In this document: positions 1 through 8,588 of the stretch, one piece after another
Numbering within the stretch: the first letter of the stretch is position 1
How the letters are laid out: each line of letters begins with the position of its first letter
Assembly: GCA_032334055.1 (NCBI GenBank)
Contig: JAUOZS010000001.1
Span: 4,116,001-4,180,000, forward strand
DNA length: 64,000 nt
Direction of reading: 5' to 3'
From: Selenomonadales bacterium 4137-cl
GTDB lineage: Bacteria; Bacillota; Negativicutes; Sporomusales; UBA7701
Translations under genes and position numbers: made by a program
Notes under the pieces: model-generated
Database searches by the model: none
Told to the model about the DNA's origin: nothing
What the model saw: only the letters and a program-made list of their open reading frames with translations

Positions 1-36
1 TAAAAAGCAGCGATAATCAGCCGTGAAGCCACATTA

Positions 37-68
37 GCCGCCGATCCCGCCAGGGACGGCGGCTTTTT
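37..68 (+). terminator. Rho-independent terminator of an upstream gene
   Basis: GCCGCC and GGCGGC arms, with an inner TCCC/GGGA pairing, are followed by TTTTT. The gene it ends lies before the window. Confidence 0.75.
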
Positions 69-177
69 CGCATCGAGCGGCGGCGAGCGCGACAACGTCA
101 TACGGGAGGGATGGCAGGGGGGATTGGCGAATATACAGACACAACAAATATCGAGCTTTTTTGCAAGGGGACCACTG

Positions 178-1497
178 ATGAAAAGACTGATACTGCTGCT
201 TCTCGTAGCGATAATGACGGTCTGTCTGGCGCCATCAGCCGAAGCGGGCGTTGCCGAGGACTTTGCCGACGCATATGAAATCCGCCTGGCGGCCGCGGCC
301 TGCCTGGCGGCGTACAGCGACCGGACTGGCTTCCTGGCGCGCGAATATCTCCGCCAGGACGGGTGGGAAATAATCCCGTTCAAAAAGAGCAGCCGGGAGG
401 CCGATGCGCGCTTCCTGCTGGCCCGCAACCTGACGGAGAAGGGGCGGACCCGTTATGTGCTGGCGGTGGTGGGCACGGAAACCTTCAAGGATTTCCAGGT
501 CGACCTGCGGACAGATAAGGTTTACTTCGCCGGCGACACTCCGGACAAATTCGCGGCCAACGCGAAGAGGGAGGATATGCCGGATACGGAACCCAAAGTG
601 CATCGCGGCTTTCACGAGTATGTGCAGACCGCGTTCACGGCCAGGACCGACGGAGAGGGCCAGGCCAAAGACAGGGTGCTGGGAGAACTGCTCGCCGACC
701 AGTCGGGAGAGATGCTGATCGTTGGTCACAGCCTCGGGGGCGCGGCTGCCACCATAGCCGGGGCGCGGCTGTTGGCGACGGGGGTCGGGCCGGACCAGAT
801 CAGGGTTATTACCTTCGGCGCGCCCGCGGTGGGCAACGAGGCGTTCGGCCGTCAATTCTCGCCAAAGCTCAACCTTACCAGGGTGGTTATCGCCGGCGAC
901 CCCGTAACCGGCGTTCTCCAGAAACTGGTGGGCGGGTACCGTCAGTTCGGGCGTGAGATGGTGTGGCAGCGGTCGGCGCTGTTCGAAAAAGGGCCCCACG
1001 CCATGGCGGAGTATCTTGACTTGGCGATGAAGAATTACTACGACCGGCGGACGTCGGCAATACAGGCGGGCGTTTTCACCATGCCGCAGGCCAGTCCGCC
1101 GGAAGCCGGGCCGCGGCTGTACATCGTCCCGCCGGCCGATAACCTGCCGGCTGAACTGAAAGATGAATACCGTTATATGGAACAGGCTTTCGCCGACCAG
1201 TACCGCCGCCTTTTGCCCGGATACGTGCTGGGCGGCGCGGGGGTTGACCCCGCAAAGGCCGCGGCCGCGGCCGGCTGCAGGTGGTATGTGGTTGCCGAAC
1301 TTGGCGGCCTTAAGCTGAAAAACGAGCGTAACCAGTATTTTGTGACGTTGCACCACACGGTTTACGACACTTCCGGCCACGTCGTCTATCTGAACGCTTA
1401 TTCGTCAGTCACCGCCAATATGACGCCCTTGGAGGCTCTGACCCACGACGCAGCCGGGGCGGTAGCCGATTTGGCGACCTGGATGGAAGGCCGATAG
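178..1497 (+). CDS. Secreted class 3 lipase family protein
   Basis: Predicted exported serine hydrolase of the fungal-type (class 3) lipase fold. The first 22 or so residues form a signal peptide (MKRLILLLLVAIM then AEA). The nucleophile motif GHSLGG has Ser185. Asp241 (AGDPVTG) and His274 (GPHAMAEY) are plausible remaining triad members. Roughly residues 300-439 form a C-terminal region I do not recognise. I chose the ATG at 178 because AAGGGG lies 7 bases upstream and the signal peptide starts there; an in-frame TTG at 124 would put about 18 polar residues before it. The gene stands alone, after a terminator. The natural substrate cannot be read from the sequence. Confidence 0.8.
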   Translation: MKRLILLLLVAIMTVCLAPSAEAGVAEDFADAYEIRLAAAACLAAYSDRTGFLAREYLRQDGWEIIPFKKSSREADARFLLARNLTEKGRTRYVLAVVGTETFKDFQVDLRTDKVYFAGDTPDKFAANAKREDMPDTEPKVHRGFHEYVQTAFTARTDGEGQAKDRVLGELLADQSGEMLIVGHSLGGAAATIAGARLLATGVGPDQIRVITFGAPAVGNEAFGRQFSPKLNLTRVVIAGDPVTGVLQKLVGGYRQFGREMVWQRSALFEKGPHAMAEYLDLAMKNYYDRRTSAIQAGVFTMPQASPPEAGPRLYIVPPADNLPAELKDEYRYMEQAFADQYRRLLPGYVLGGAGVDPAKAAAAAGCRWYVVAELGGLKLKNERNQYFVTLHHTVYDTSGHVVYLNAYSSVTANMTPLEALTHDAAGAVADLATWMEGR

Positions 1498-1550
1498 CCG
1501 GGAAATTGTTCTCCCCACCTCCGCCGCTTCATATACATTAGCAGGCGGGG

Positions 1551-2159
1551 GTGAGAGGGTTGAGTGTGCTCGAATTGTTCGTGCTCAGCACAGCGCTGGG
1601 CACGGACTTGTTTTCGGTGGCGATCCCCATCGGCATGAACAGGGTGAGGCTGCGGGTCATATTCCGGTCGGCGGCGGTTTTCGCCCTCTTTCACATCGGG
1701 ATGATTCTCACCGGTTACCATGTCGGTCACTGGCTGGGCGGGATGGTCGAGCATGTGGGCACATACCACATCGATTGGCCGGCGGCGGCGGTGCAGGACT
1801 GGGCAAGCGCCATCGGCGCATTGGTGCTGACCGCCCTGGGGGTGCACATGATCCGGGAGAACGCCGCCGGGAACGATCGGCAGGCGGCGGGGCACCCGTT
1901 GCAGGGACTGGCGCTCGTGGGGCTGGCGGTAAGCGTCAGCCTGGATGCGTTGGCCGCGGGGTTCAGCCTGGGGATGATGGATGTCGACCTCATAAAGCTG
2001 AGCGTCGTCCTTGGGGCGGTGATCTTCTGCGTCGGAATAGTCGGCCTGGGGCTGGGGAGGCGCCTGGGGCGCTACATCGGCGGGCGGGCCGAACTGGTGG
2101 GCGGGCTGGTGCTTATGCTGCTCGGGGTTCATGTATTCTGGACCGCGGTCATGAATTAA
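1551..2159 (+). CDS. MntP-like (DUF204) membrane protein, putative manganese efflux/sporulation-associated
   Basis: About 200 residues with six predicted membrane helices in two related halves. Each half opens with the family signature, seen as STALGTDLFSVAIPIGM and SVSLDALAAGFSLGM, where the Asp lies within a membrane helix. This matches the MntP manganese exporter family, which also includes sporulation-associated proteins such as YtaF. The start is uncertain. GTG 1551 has little room for a ribosome site; GGGGGTGA ahead of TTG 1560, or GAGAGG ahead of GTG 1566, fits better. The gene ends in a strong bidirectional terminator. The transported ion is inferred from family only. Confidence 0.7.
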   Translation: MRGLSVLELFVLSTALGTDLFSVAIPIGMNRVRLRVIFRSAAVFALFHIGMILTGYHVGHWLGGMVEHVGTYHIDWPAAAVQDWASAIGALVLTALGVHMIRENAAGNDRQAAGHPLQGLALVGLAVSVSLDALAAGFSLGMMDVDLIKLSVVLGAVIFCVGIVGLGLGRRLGRYIGGRAELVGGLVLMLLGVHVFWTAVMN

Positions 2160-2187
2160 AAAGACTTGGCGCAAGCCAAGTCTTTTT
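2158..2187. terminator. Bidirectional terminator
   Basis: GACTTGGC and GCCAAGTC arms around a GCAA loop are flanked by an A-tract on the left and TTTTT on the right. It can end both the MntP-like gene (+) and the small gene at 2221-2367 (-). Confidence 0.9.
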
Positions 2188-2220
2188 GTTGCGGAGCGGG
2201 GATGACGGCAATGGTGGGCG

Positions 2221-2367
2221 TTACTTCTTGGTGGTCACGGGTTGCCGTTCCGGCAGCTTTTCCTGCCCGCTTTCCTGCCTGGCGGGCGACGGGTCGCCGG
2301 CACTGCGCGCGTCTTTGGCTCTGGCCCGCCGGAGACTGTTGAACTGGTCAAATGTCCTGCCACCCAT
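2221..2367 (-). CDS. Small hypothetical protein, 48 residues
   Basis: Short reverse-strand ORF starting MGGRTFDQFNSLRRARAKDA and ending in TTKK. An excellent ribosome site, GAGGTGAT, lies a few bases before the ATG, and the bidirectional terminator at 2158-2187 sits just past its stop. The peptide is very hydrophilic and charged, with no membrane helix and no Cys. I do not recognise the family. The combination of ribosome site and terminator is the only support. Confidence 0.55.
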   Translation of the reverse strand: MGGRTFDQFNSLRRARAKDARSAGDPSPARQESGQEKLPERQPVTTKK

Positions 2368-2496
2368 AGTATCACCTCGCGTCTTATTTATTGCGGCGTC
2401 CGCGTTACCAAGGCATTGAGGTCTGGGAATATTGTCTGTAAAAGCGGTCTCAGGGATACCTTGCAGATTAATCCAAGGTCGGGCGCCAGGATGCCT

Positions 2497-2814
2497 TCAT
2501 TTTAGCTTGCCGTGAACGGCCAGCCATACACAGGGCGGCGAGGACGAGGTGAATTCGACGCGATGTTTTTCGTGGGCTGCGAGGAAGAGCGCGTCTCCTT
2601 CGGCGAGGCTGACTCGCCGGCCGTCGGCAAAAGATATTTCCGCCCGCCCTTTGAGGAGAACGACCCATTCGTCCCTGGCCTGGTCGTACCAGAACCCGGG
2701 GGGCGAAGCCTGCCCGCAGGAAACTATCCGCTCGATCAGCACGCCGCCGCCTTCGTGGAGGGGCTCGGTAAGCTCTTCGGACGGCAGGGGATGAGGGATG
2801 TTGAAGATATTCAT
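2497..2814 (-). CDS. Cupin domain protein
   Basis: A 105-residue single-domain cupin. The two conserved beta-barrel motifs are visible around residues 45-65 (WYDQARDEWVVLLKGRAEI) and 75-90 (GDALFLAAHEKHRV). The His/Glu set of motif 1 is only partly present, so metal binding is uncertain. GGAGG lies 6 bases before the ATG. It sits divergent from the ywlE operon. The family includes many metal-dependent enzymes and small-molecule sensors, so no specific function can be assigned. Confidence 0.75.
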   Translation of the reverse strand: MNIFNIPHPLPSEELTEPLHEGGGVLIERIVSCGQASPPGFWYDQARDEWVVLLKGRAEISFADGRRVSLAEGDALFLAAHEKHRVEFTSSSPPCVWLAVHGKLK

Positions 2815-2993
2815 GGCAACCTCCGACGGAATTGTTGTAGTTATATTTGGCCCCGTTTCCGCCGATTCCTGCCCGGAAAGCCGCTTAAGCGCATATCATG
2901 AGGTTTATTGTCCCGGGCCGGTTTCACCAATCGCCGCATTTATGGTAAAATAGTGCCATATACGGACATACTAAGGGGAGGCTGGATGCGTCA

Positions 2994-3470
2994 ATGGTGC
3001 GAGTTTTACTCGTGTGTACAGGCAATACCTGCCGCAGCCCGATGGCCGAGGCGATGCTGAGGGAAAGGGTTCGGGCCGGAGATTTGGCGGACAAGGTTGT
3101 GGTGCTGTCCGCGGGACTTGCGGCTCCGGGCGAATACCCGCCGTCGCCCCCCGCGCTGGCGGCGATGAAAAGGCGGGGGCTCGACCTGTCGGCCCACCGC
3201 TCGCGGCAGCTTCAGCCCGAACTCGTTAAGGCGGCCGACATTATCCTGACGATGACGGCGTCCCATAAGCGGGCGGTTGTCGCCGCCGCTCCCGAAGCGG
3301 TTGGAAAGGCGTACACCCTGGCGGAGTATGCCGGGGAGAATGGAGATGTGGCCGATCCCTTCGGTGGCAGCGGGGCAATATACGAGGCCTGCGCCGCCGA
3401 AATGGAGCGCCTTATCGATAAAATATGGCAAAGGATCGCGCAATTAGCAGGAAAAAGCGATCAGATGTAG
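2994..3470 (+). CDS. ywlE: Low-molecular-weight protein phosphatase, YwlE-like (protein-arginine phosphatase type)
   Basis: 158-residue cytoplasmic phosphatase. The P-loop CTGNTCRS gives catalytic Cys8 and Arg14, and a DPFGG segment near residue 122 supplies the general-acid Asp. The Thr in GNTCRS is the residue linked in B. subtilis YwlE to selectivity for phospho-arginine over phospho-tyrosine, so arginine phosphatase activity is the better guess. The neighbours agree: rpiB, ywlG, glyA and upp follow in the Bacillus order. An upstream AAGGGGAGG about 12 bases away serves as ribosome site for the ATG. Confidence 0.85.
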   Translation: MVRVLLVCTGNTCRSPMAEAMLRERVRAGDLADKVVVLSAGLAAPGEYPPSPPALAAMKRRGLDLSAHRSRQLQPELVKAADIILTMTASHKRAVVAAAPEAVGKAYTLAEYAGENGDVADPFGGSGAIYEACAAEMERLIDKIWQRIAQLAGKSDQM

Positions 3471-3501
3471 AAAACTTCCCGAAATGCGAGGAGGGGATAG
3501 G

Positions 3502-3939
3502 ATGCTTGTTGCGATCGGCAGTGATCACGGCGGTTTTCGCCTGAAGGAAGATATCAAGCAGTATCTGACGGAGAAGGGGATCGAGTTTCAGGATTTCGGC
3601 ACCCATTCCACCGTTTCCGTCGATTACCCCGACATTTCCCGTTCGGTGGCCGAAGCGGTCGCCGGCGCGAAGTGTGACCGGGGCATTATTATATGTGGGA
3701 CAGGCATTGGCGTATGCATCGCCGCCAACAAGGTGAAAGGCATCCGGGCGGCGTTGTGTCATGATACCTATTCCGCCCAGATGTCGCGAGAGCACAATAA
3801 CGCCAATATTTTGACGATGGGCGAGCGGGTTATAGGCTTCGGACTTGCCCGGGCGATCGTCGACAAGTGGCTGGCGGCCGAGTTCGCCGGCGGGCGGCAT
3901 GAAAAACGGGTGTGCAAGATCGCCGATCTTGAGATTTAA
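3502..3939 (+). CDS. rpiB: Ribose 5-phosphate isomerase B
   Basis: Interconverts ribose 5-phosphate and ribulose 5-phosphate in the pentose phosphate pathway. The 145-residue product has the family's SDHGGF motif at residues 7-12 and the active-site Cys65 in ICGTGIGVCIAANK, followed by REHNNANIL. The length is typical. I chose ATG 3502 because GAGGAGGGG lies immediately upstream; the in-frame ATG at 3484 overlaps that ribosome site. It is 31 bases downstream of ywlE, probably co-transcribed. Confidence 0.93.
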   Translation: MLVAIGSDHGGFRLKEDIKQYLTEKGIEFQDFGTHSTVSVDYPDISRSVAEAVAGAKCDRGIIICGTGIGVCIAANKVKGIRAALCHDTYSAQMSREHNNANILTMGERVIGFGLARAIVDKWLAAEFAGGRHEKRVCKIADLEI

Positions 3940-4002
3940 AGACAATACCGTGCCGATTGAGGCGTAAGGGCAAAGCGGCCCTTATTCGGGAGGTTTTCGG
4001 GG

Positions 4003-4566
4003 ATGTTCTGCGATAATGCCGAAATCAAGCGTCAGACGGCGGCGGCGGTCGACGAGCTGTTGAGCGCGGCCGGTCTCGGGCCGGGGCAGATTCTGGTGGT
4101 CGGCTGCAGCACCAGCGAGGTGCGGGGGGCAAGGATCGGCTCGTCCGGCTCCGAGGAGGTGGCGGCGGCAATCCTCGCCGCGCTCAGGGGAAGCTGCCGG
4201 GCCAAGGACGTCTATCTTGCCGTCCAGTGCTGCGAGCACCTCAACCGGGCGCTGGTGGTTGAGCGACCGGCGGCCGAACGCTACGGCCTGGAAGAGGTGA
4301 GCGTAGTGCCTGTGCCGAAAGCGGGCGGGGCGCTGGCCGCCCGGGCGATGCGCGAGTTTAACGCTCCGGTGGTCGTGGAGACCATCGAGGCTCACGCCGG
4401 GCTGGATATCGGTTCGACGCTGATCGGCATGCACATCAAAAGGGTGGCGGTGCCGTTGCGCCTGGAGCAGAAGGTGATCGGCCAGGCGACGCTGACGGCT
4501 GCCCGCCATCGGCCCAAACTGATCGGCGGCGTGCGGGCGGTTTACGAATTGCCGCCCTGTTACTGA
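4003..4566 (+). CDS. ywlG: YwlG family protein (TIGR01440/DUF436)
   Basis: 187-residue cytoplasmic protein of the conserved YwlG family, whose biochemical role is unknown to me. The recognisable family segments are VVGCSTSEVRGARIGSSGSE near residues 32-51, the QCCEHLNRALVVER block, and GSTLIGMHIKRVAVP near the C-terminus. It lies between rpiB and glyA, exactly as in Bacillus. A GGGAGG ribosome site precedes the ATG by about 9 bases. Called by family and by gene order. Confidence 0.8.
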   Translation: MFCDNAEIKRQTAAAVDELLSAAGLGPGQILVVGCSTSEVRGARIGSSGSEEVAAAILAALRGSCRAKDVYLAVQCCEHLNRALVVERPAAERYGLEEVSVVPVPKAGGALAARAMREFNAPVVVETIEAHAGLDIGSTLIGMHIKRVAVPLRLEQKVIGQATLTAARHRPKLIGGVRAVYELPPCY

Positions 4567-4621
4567 GGATGACCTGCGCTTTGTTTGCAGCATAATGATA
4601 AGCAATATTTAGGAGGGAATC

Positions 4622-5866
4622 ATGAATATTCTTGCCAGAATTGATCCGGAAGTGGCGCGGGCCATCGACCTTGAGTGTAAGCGCCAGCAAAGCAAAATCG
4701 AGCTGATCGCCTCGGAGAACTTCGTCTCCAAGGCGGTGCTGCAGGCCCAGGGCTCGGTGCTGACCAACAAGTACGCCGAGGGCTACCCCGGCCACCGCTA
4801 TTACGGCGGCTGTGAGTTCGTGGATATCGCGGAGAACCTCGCCATCGAACGGGCCAAGTCGTTGTTCGGGGCGGAGCATGCCAATGTGCAGCCGCATTCC
4901 GGCGCCCAGGCCAACACGGCGGTATATTTCGCCTTCCTTCAGCCCGGCGACACCATTCTGGGCATGAATCTGGCCCATGGCGGGCACCTGACCCACGGCA
5001 GCCCGGTCAATATTTCCGGCAAGTATTTCAAGATCGTTCCCTACGGGGTAGACGAGGTCAGCCACCGCATCAACTACGACGAGGTGCGGCGGCTGGCGAT
5101 GGAGAACCGGCCGAAGATGATGGTGGCCGGCGCCAGCGCGTATTCGCGGATAATCGATTTCGAGCGCATGGGAGCCATTGCCCGCGAGTGCGGGGCGATG
5201 TTCATGGTCGATATGGCACACATCGCCGGCCTGGTCGCCGCCGGGCTGCATCCCTCCCCCGTCCCCCACGCCGACATCGTCACAACGACTACCCACAAAA
5301 CGCTGCGCGGACCGCGGGGCGGCTTGATCCTCTGCAAGGCCGAGCACGCCAAAGCGGTGGACAAGGCTGTTTTCCCAGGCATCCAGGGCGGCCCGCTGAT
5401 GCACGTCATCGCCGCCAAGGCGGTCGCGCTCAGGGAGGCAATGGGCGAGGAGTTCCGGGCCTATCAGGCTCAGATAATCAAGAACGCCAAGGCGCTGGCC
5501 GAGAAACTGACCACCGAAGGCTTCAGCCTGGTATCCGGCGGGACAGACAACCACCTGATGCTTCTCGACCTGCGCAACCAGCGCCTCACCGGCAAGGTGG
5601 CCGAAAAGTTGCTCGACGAGGTCGGGGTGACGGTGAACAAGAATGCCATCCCCTTCGATCCTGAAAGTCCGTTTGTCACGAGCGGCATCCGTATCGGCAC
5701 GCCGGCGGTGACCTCGCGCGGCATGCAGGAGGACGCCATGCTCGCCATCGGCGAGATTATCGCCATGGTCCTTAACAACCCTGAAGATTCGATGGTGAAA
5801 ACCAGGGCGGCCGGCCTGGTCGCCAAGCTGACCAAGAAATATCCCTTGTACGCCGACCTGGGTTAA
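4622..5866 (+). CDS. glyA: Serine hydroxymethyltransferase
   Basis: Pyridoxal-phosphate enzyme that converts serine and tetrahydrofolate into glycine and methylene-tetrahydrofolate, the main one-carbon source for purines, thymidylate and methionine. At 414 residues it has the usual length. Key features are the N-terminal IELIASENF, the YAEGYPGHRYYGG substrate loop, and the cofactor lysine Lys226 in TTTTHKTLRGPRGG. AGGAGG lies 7 bases before the ATG. No folate riboswitch is visible in the 55-base gap upstream. Confidence 0.97.
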   Translation: MNILARIDPEVARAIDLECKRQQSKIELIASENFVSKAVLQAQGSVLTNKYAEGYPGHRYYGGCEFVDIAENLAIERAKSLFGAEHANVQPHSGAQANTAVYFAFLQPGDTILGMNLAHGGHLTHGSPVNISGKYFKIVPYGVDEVSHRINYDEVRRLAMENRPKMMVAGASAYSRIIDFERMGAIARECGAMFMVDMAHIAGLVAAGLHPSPVPHADIVTTTTHKTLRGPRGGLILCKAEHAKAVDKAVFPGIQGGPLMHVIAAKAVALREAMGEEFRAYQAQIIKNAKALAEKLTTEGFSLVSGGTDNHLMLLDLRNQRLTGKVAEKLLDEVGVTVNKNAIPFDPESPFVTSGIRIGTPAVTSRGMQEDAMLAIGEIIAMVLNNPEDSMVKTRAAGLVAKLTKKYPLYADLG

Positions 5867-5910
5867 GGGAAAAGGCCCGGGAGGAAATACAACGACGGGA
5901 GAGTGTGGAC

Positions 5911-6537
5911 ATGCAGGTTCGAATCATCGATCATCCCCTGATACAACACAAGCTTACGCTGATCCGCGATATACGGACCGGCCCGAAGGAGTTCCGCGAG
6001 CTTCTCGAGGAAATCGCCATGCTGATGGCCTACGAGATTACCCGCAACCTGCCGCTGGAGGATACGGTTATCGAGACGCCGGTGGCGCAGTGCCGCTGCA
6101 AGGTGCTGTGCGGCAAGAAGCTCGGCGTGGTGCCCATCCTGCGGGCGGGGCTCGGCATGGTCGGCGGCGTCGTCCGCCTCATCCCGGCGGCGAAGGTCGG
6201 CCATATCGGCGTTTACCGGGACCCAGAGACTCTGAAGCCGGTGGAATACTACTGCAAGCTTCCCACCGATGTCGAGGACCGGGAAATCGTCGTTATCGAC
6301 CCGATGCTGGCAACCGGCGGTTCGGCCGCGGCGGCCATCGAAATGATCAAGCAGCGGGGCGCCCGGAGCATCAAGCTGATGTGCCTGGTCGCGGCGCCCG
6401 AAGGCGTGCTGCACGTAAATGAGCAGCACCCTGATGTGGAGATTTACACCGCCTCGGTGGACGAGCGGCTCAACGACCACGGCTATATCGTGCCCGGTCT
6501 CGGCGACGCCGGCGACCGGATCTTCGGAACAAAATAG
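5911..6537 (+). CDS. upp: Uracil phosphoribosyltransferase
   Basis: Pyrimidine salvage enzyme making UMP from uracil and PRPP. The 208-residue product carries the PRPP-binding loop VVIDPMLATGGSA, LRAGLGM in the uracil-side region, and the C-terminal GDAGDRIFGTK. I prefer ATG 5911 to GTG 5905 because GGGAGAG lies about 7 bases before the ATG and almost touches the GTG. It is the last gene of the ywlE-rpiB-ywlG-glyA-upp run; the next gene is convergent. Confidence 0.95.
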   Translation: MQVRIIDHPLIQHKLTLIRDIRTGPKEFRELLEEIAMLMAYEITRNLPLEDTVIETPVAQCRCKVLCGKKLGVVPILRAGLGMVGGVVRLIPAAKVGHIGVYRDPETLKPVEYYCKLPTDVEDREIVVIDPMLATGGSAAAAIEMIKQRGARSIKLMCLVAAPEGVLHVNEQHPDVEIYTASVDERLNDHGYIVPGLGDAGDRIFGTK

Positions 6538-6544
6538 AAGGACA

Positions 6545-6573
6545 AAAAGGCCCCGGGCGTACGCCCGGGGCCT
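6545..6573. terminator. Terminator between convergent upp and aminotransferase genes
   Basis: A perfect 26-base palindrome (AGGCCCCGGGCGT and its complement) at 6548-6573. The reverse strand has a TTTTT tail (AAAAA at 6544-6548 on plus), so it suits the aminotransferase gene best; the plus-strand tail is poor in T. Confidence 0.8.
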
Positions 6574-6590
6574 CTAAGCATAAATGAGTG

Positions 6591-7769
6591 TCACGCGAAT
6601 TTGACGGCGCGCTTGTTTCCGCCCAACGCCTTCTTCATTCCTTCGCAGGCGGCGGCGATCGTCTCCTCGTTGCGGAGGTAGCACAGGCGGACGTGGCCTT
6701 CGCCCCGTTTGCCGAAAAACGCGCCGGGGGTGAGGGCAACGCCGGCCCGCTCAAGCACGAAGCGGGCGAAGTCCTTGCTGTTCATGCCGGTGCCGCTGAT
6801 GTCGGGGAAGGCGTAGATGGCGCCGGCGGGCATAGCACAAGTGACGCCGGGGATGTCGTTGAGCAGATTGACCATCAGGTCGCGCAGTGAACGGTAGTAG
6901 GACCGCCGTTCGTCCATCAGGCGTCGCTCGGTGGCGAGGGCGGCGATGCCGGCGTGCTGGATGAAGGGGGGCAGGCAGGTGTAGACGGTGTTGAACATCA
7001 GGCCCATTTTGGCGATCAGCTCGGCGGGGCCGATCGCATAACCCAGCCGCCAGCCGGACATAGAGTGGCCCTTGGAGAAGCCGCTGAGGATGATGGTGCG
7101 CTCGCGGCACTGGTCGGCGAAGCTTGGCGAAAAATGGCGGCCTTCGTATATGTTTTCGGCGTAAATTTCGTCGCTCAGGAGATAGATGTCGTGCTTCGCG
7201 GCCACGGCGGCCACGTCGCGGATCTCCGCCTCGCTCATTACGGCGCCTGTAGGGTTGCCGGGGGTGTTAATGATTATCAGGCGGGTCTTGGGGGTGATGC
7301 GGGCCTCAAGGTCGCCGGCGTCGAGGCGGAAGCCCTCCCGGAGCGGCACGGTCACCTGCCTGATGCCCGTGTAGCTGGCGACGGCCTCGTAGGTCGGGAA
7401 ATAGGGGTCGAGGGTTATGATCTCGTCGCCGGGGTTGGCGGTGCAGCGGATGACGAAATCGATGATGCTGTTTGCCGGCATGGTCACGATCTGGTTGAGC
7501 TCGGGCGTAAAACCGAGCTTGCCGGCGGTATATTCGCGGATGGCCTGCCGCAGCGGCTCGATGCCATTTGAGGCGACGTATTTCGTATTGCCCTGGTCGA
7601 GGGCCTGCTTGGTTGCTTCGATTACGTGCGGGTAGGCATCGAAATCGGAATCGCCCACTTCGAAGCGGTAAATAGTTCGGCCGGTTGCGGCCAGCGCGTT
7701 GGCGATATTGAGGATTTCCAGCATTGGTTGGCCGACGAGGCCGGTGGTGAGGTCGGACAGACGTTTCAT
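6591..7769 (-). CDS. Class I pyridoxal-phosphate aminotransferase (aspartate aminotransferase-like)
   Basis: 392-residue fold-type I aminotransferase. Motifs are PGNPTGAV near residue 170, SDEIYAENIY at 199-208, and the cofactor lysine Lys233 in GFSKGHSMSGWRLGY; the downstream Arg of WRLGY binds substrate carboxylate. The family includes aspartate, alanine and aromatic aminotransferases, and the sequence alone does not settle the substrate. I chose the ATG giving MKRLSDL; an in-frame ATG 12 bases earlier (7781) is possible, and a longer reading to 7886 has no ribosome site. The gene interrupts an otherwise Bacillus-like gene order. Confidence 0.88.
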   Translation of the reverse strand: MKRLSDLTTGLVGQPMLEILNIANALAATGRTIYRFEVGDSDFDAYPHVIEATKQALDQGNTKYVASNGIEPLRQAIREYTAGKLGFTPELNQIVTMPANSIIDFVIRCTANPGDEIITLDPYFPTYEAVASYTGIRQVTVPLREGFRLDAGDLEARITPKTRLIIINTPGNPTGAVMSEAEIRDVAAVAAKHDIYLLSDEIYAENIYEGRHFSPSFADQCRERTIILSGFSKGHSMSGWRLGYAIGPAELIAKMGLMFNTVYTCLPPFIQHAGIAALATERRLMDERRSYYRSLRDLMVNLLNDIPGVTCAMPAGAIYAFPDISGTGMNSKDFARFVLERAGVALTPGAFFGKRGEGHVRLCYLRNEETIAAACEGMKKALGGNKRAVKFA

Positions 7770-7940
7770 GATTGGCACCATCCTCTGTGTAAATACAAGT
7801 GGACTATACAGAAAGACATTATACTCCACTTTGCGCCCAGGCGCAACCCCTGAAGAGGGCATTTTTGTATTAATAAAGGAAATCATATGTCTTCCCGGGC
7901 GAGGATTGTTCCATAAGGTGAACAGTGTCGGCGGGCAGGT

Positions 7941-7968
7941 TTAACAGGTCGAACGGGTAATGTATAAT
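7941..7968 (+). promoter_or_regulatory. Sigma-A promoter for the YhcH/YiaL gene
   Basis: TTAACA, a 16-base spacer, then TATAAT. The predicted transcript start is about 30 bases before the downstream ATG at 8005. Confidence 0.7.
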
Positions 7969-8004
7969 TAGTCCTAAAAGGAAAGTGTTGAGGAGGCGAA
8001 AAAC

Positions 8005-8478
8005 ATGATTCTCGGGCATATCGGCAAGCTCCAGCATGAAAAGGGCCTGTTGCCCGCCGCTCTGCGGACGGGGCTTGAGTACCTCGCCACGACCGATTTC
8101 AGCAATGTGGCCGCCGGCAAGTATGAGCTCGCCGGCAGCGACAGCTACGCGTCGGTGTCGGAATACACCACCGACGCCAGGGAAAACAAAAAGCTAGAGG
8201 CCCACGTCAAGTATGCCGATATCCAGTACATCATCAGCGGCGAGGAGACCATCGGCTTCGACGTGCTTACCGACGCTCTGGCGGTCAAGGAGGACAAGCT
8301 GGCCGAGAAGGACGTTATCTTTTACCACGCCGTCCCAAACGAGACGGAGCTGAAGCTGACGGCGGGCATGTACGCCATCTTCTTCCCGTGGGACGTCCAC
8401 CGGCCGGGCTGCGCGTCCGGCGCCCCCGGACCGGTGCGTAAAGTGGTCGTGAAGGTCAGGATGGACGCTCTCAAGTAA
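8005..8478 (+). CDS. YhcH/YjgK/YiaL family protein
   Basis: 157-residue single-domain protein of the YhcH/YjgK/YiaL (DUF386, EbgC-like) family, which adopts a double-stranded beta-helix fold and is usually linked to sugar metabolism. Recognisable parts are LEAHVKYADIQYIISGEE (residues 69-86), with family His and Glu metal-ligand candidates, and the C-terminal FFPWDVHRPG. The ribosome site GAGGAGG is strong. It has its own promoter and its own terminator, so it forms a one-gene unit. No sugar-catabolic genes lie beside it, so its substrate is unknown. Confidence 0.85.
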   Translation: MILGHIGKLQHEKGLLPAALRTGLEYLATTDFSNVAAGKYELAGSDSYASVSEYTTDARENKKLEAHVKYADIQYIISGEETIGFDVLTDALAVKEDKLAEKDVIFYHAVPNETELKLTAGMYAIFFPWDVHRPGCASGAPGPVRKVVVKVRMDALK

Positions 8479-8484
8479 AAAGTC

Positions 8485-8521
8485 GCAAGCGCCGGGTGCA
8501 TACCCGGCGCTTGCTTTTTTG
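8485..8521 (+). terminator. Rho-independent terminator
   Basis: A 13-bp perfect stem, GCAAGCGCCGGGT with its complement, a GCAT loop, then TTTTTT. Confidence 0.93.
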
Positions 8522-8588
8522 CGTCGCGGGGAAGGGGTTGACGGCCGGGAGGCATAATATACAGGGTATCGAATGGACGGAGGCGGAG

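Noticed and set aside
235..1380. Long reverse-strand open frame opposite the lipase gene
   Set aside because: It has no ribosome site, is of low-complexity Arg/Gly/His composition, and is the shadow of a clear coding frame with signal peptide and GHSLGG motif.
4567..4621. Folate riboswitch before glyA
   Set aside because: The gap is only 55 bases and lacks the conserved riboswitch core.
8538..8563. Promoter TTGACG...TATACA before the sirtuin gene
   Set aside because: The spacer is only 14 bases, too short for a sigma-A promoter.
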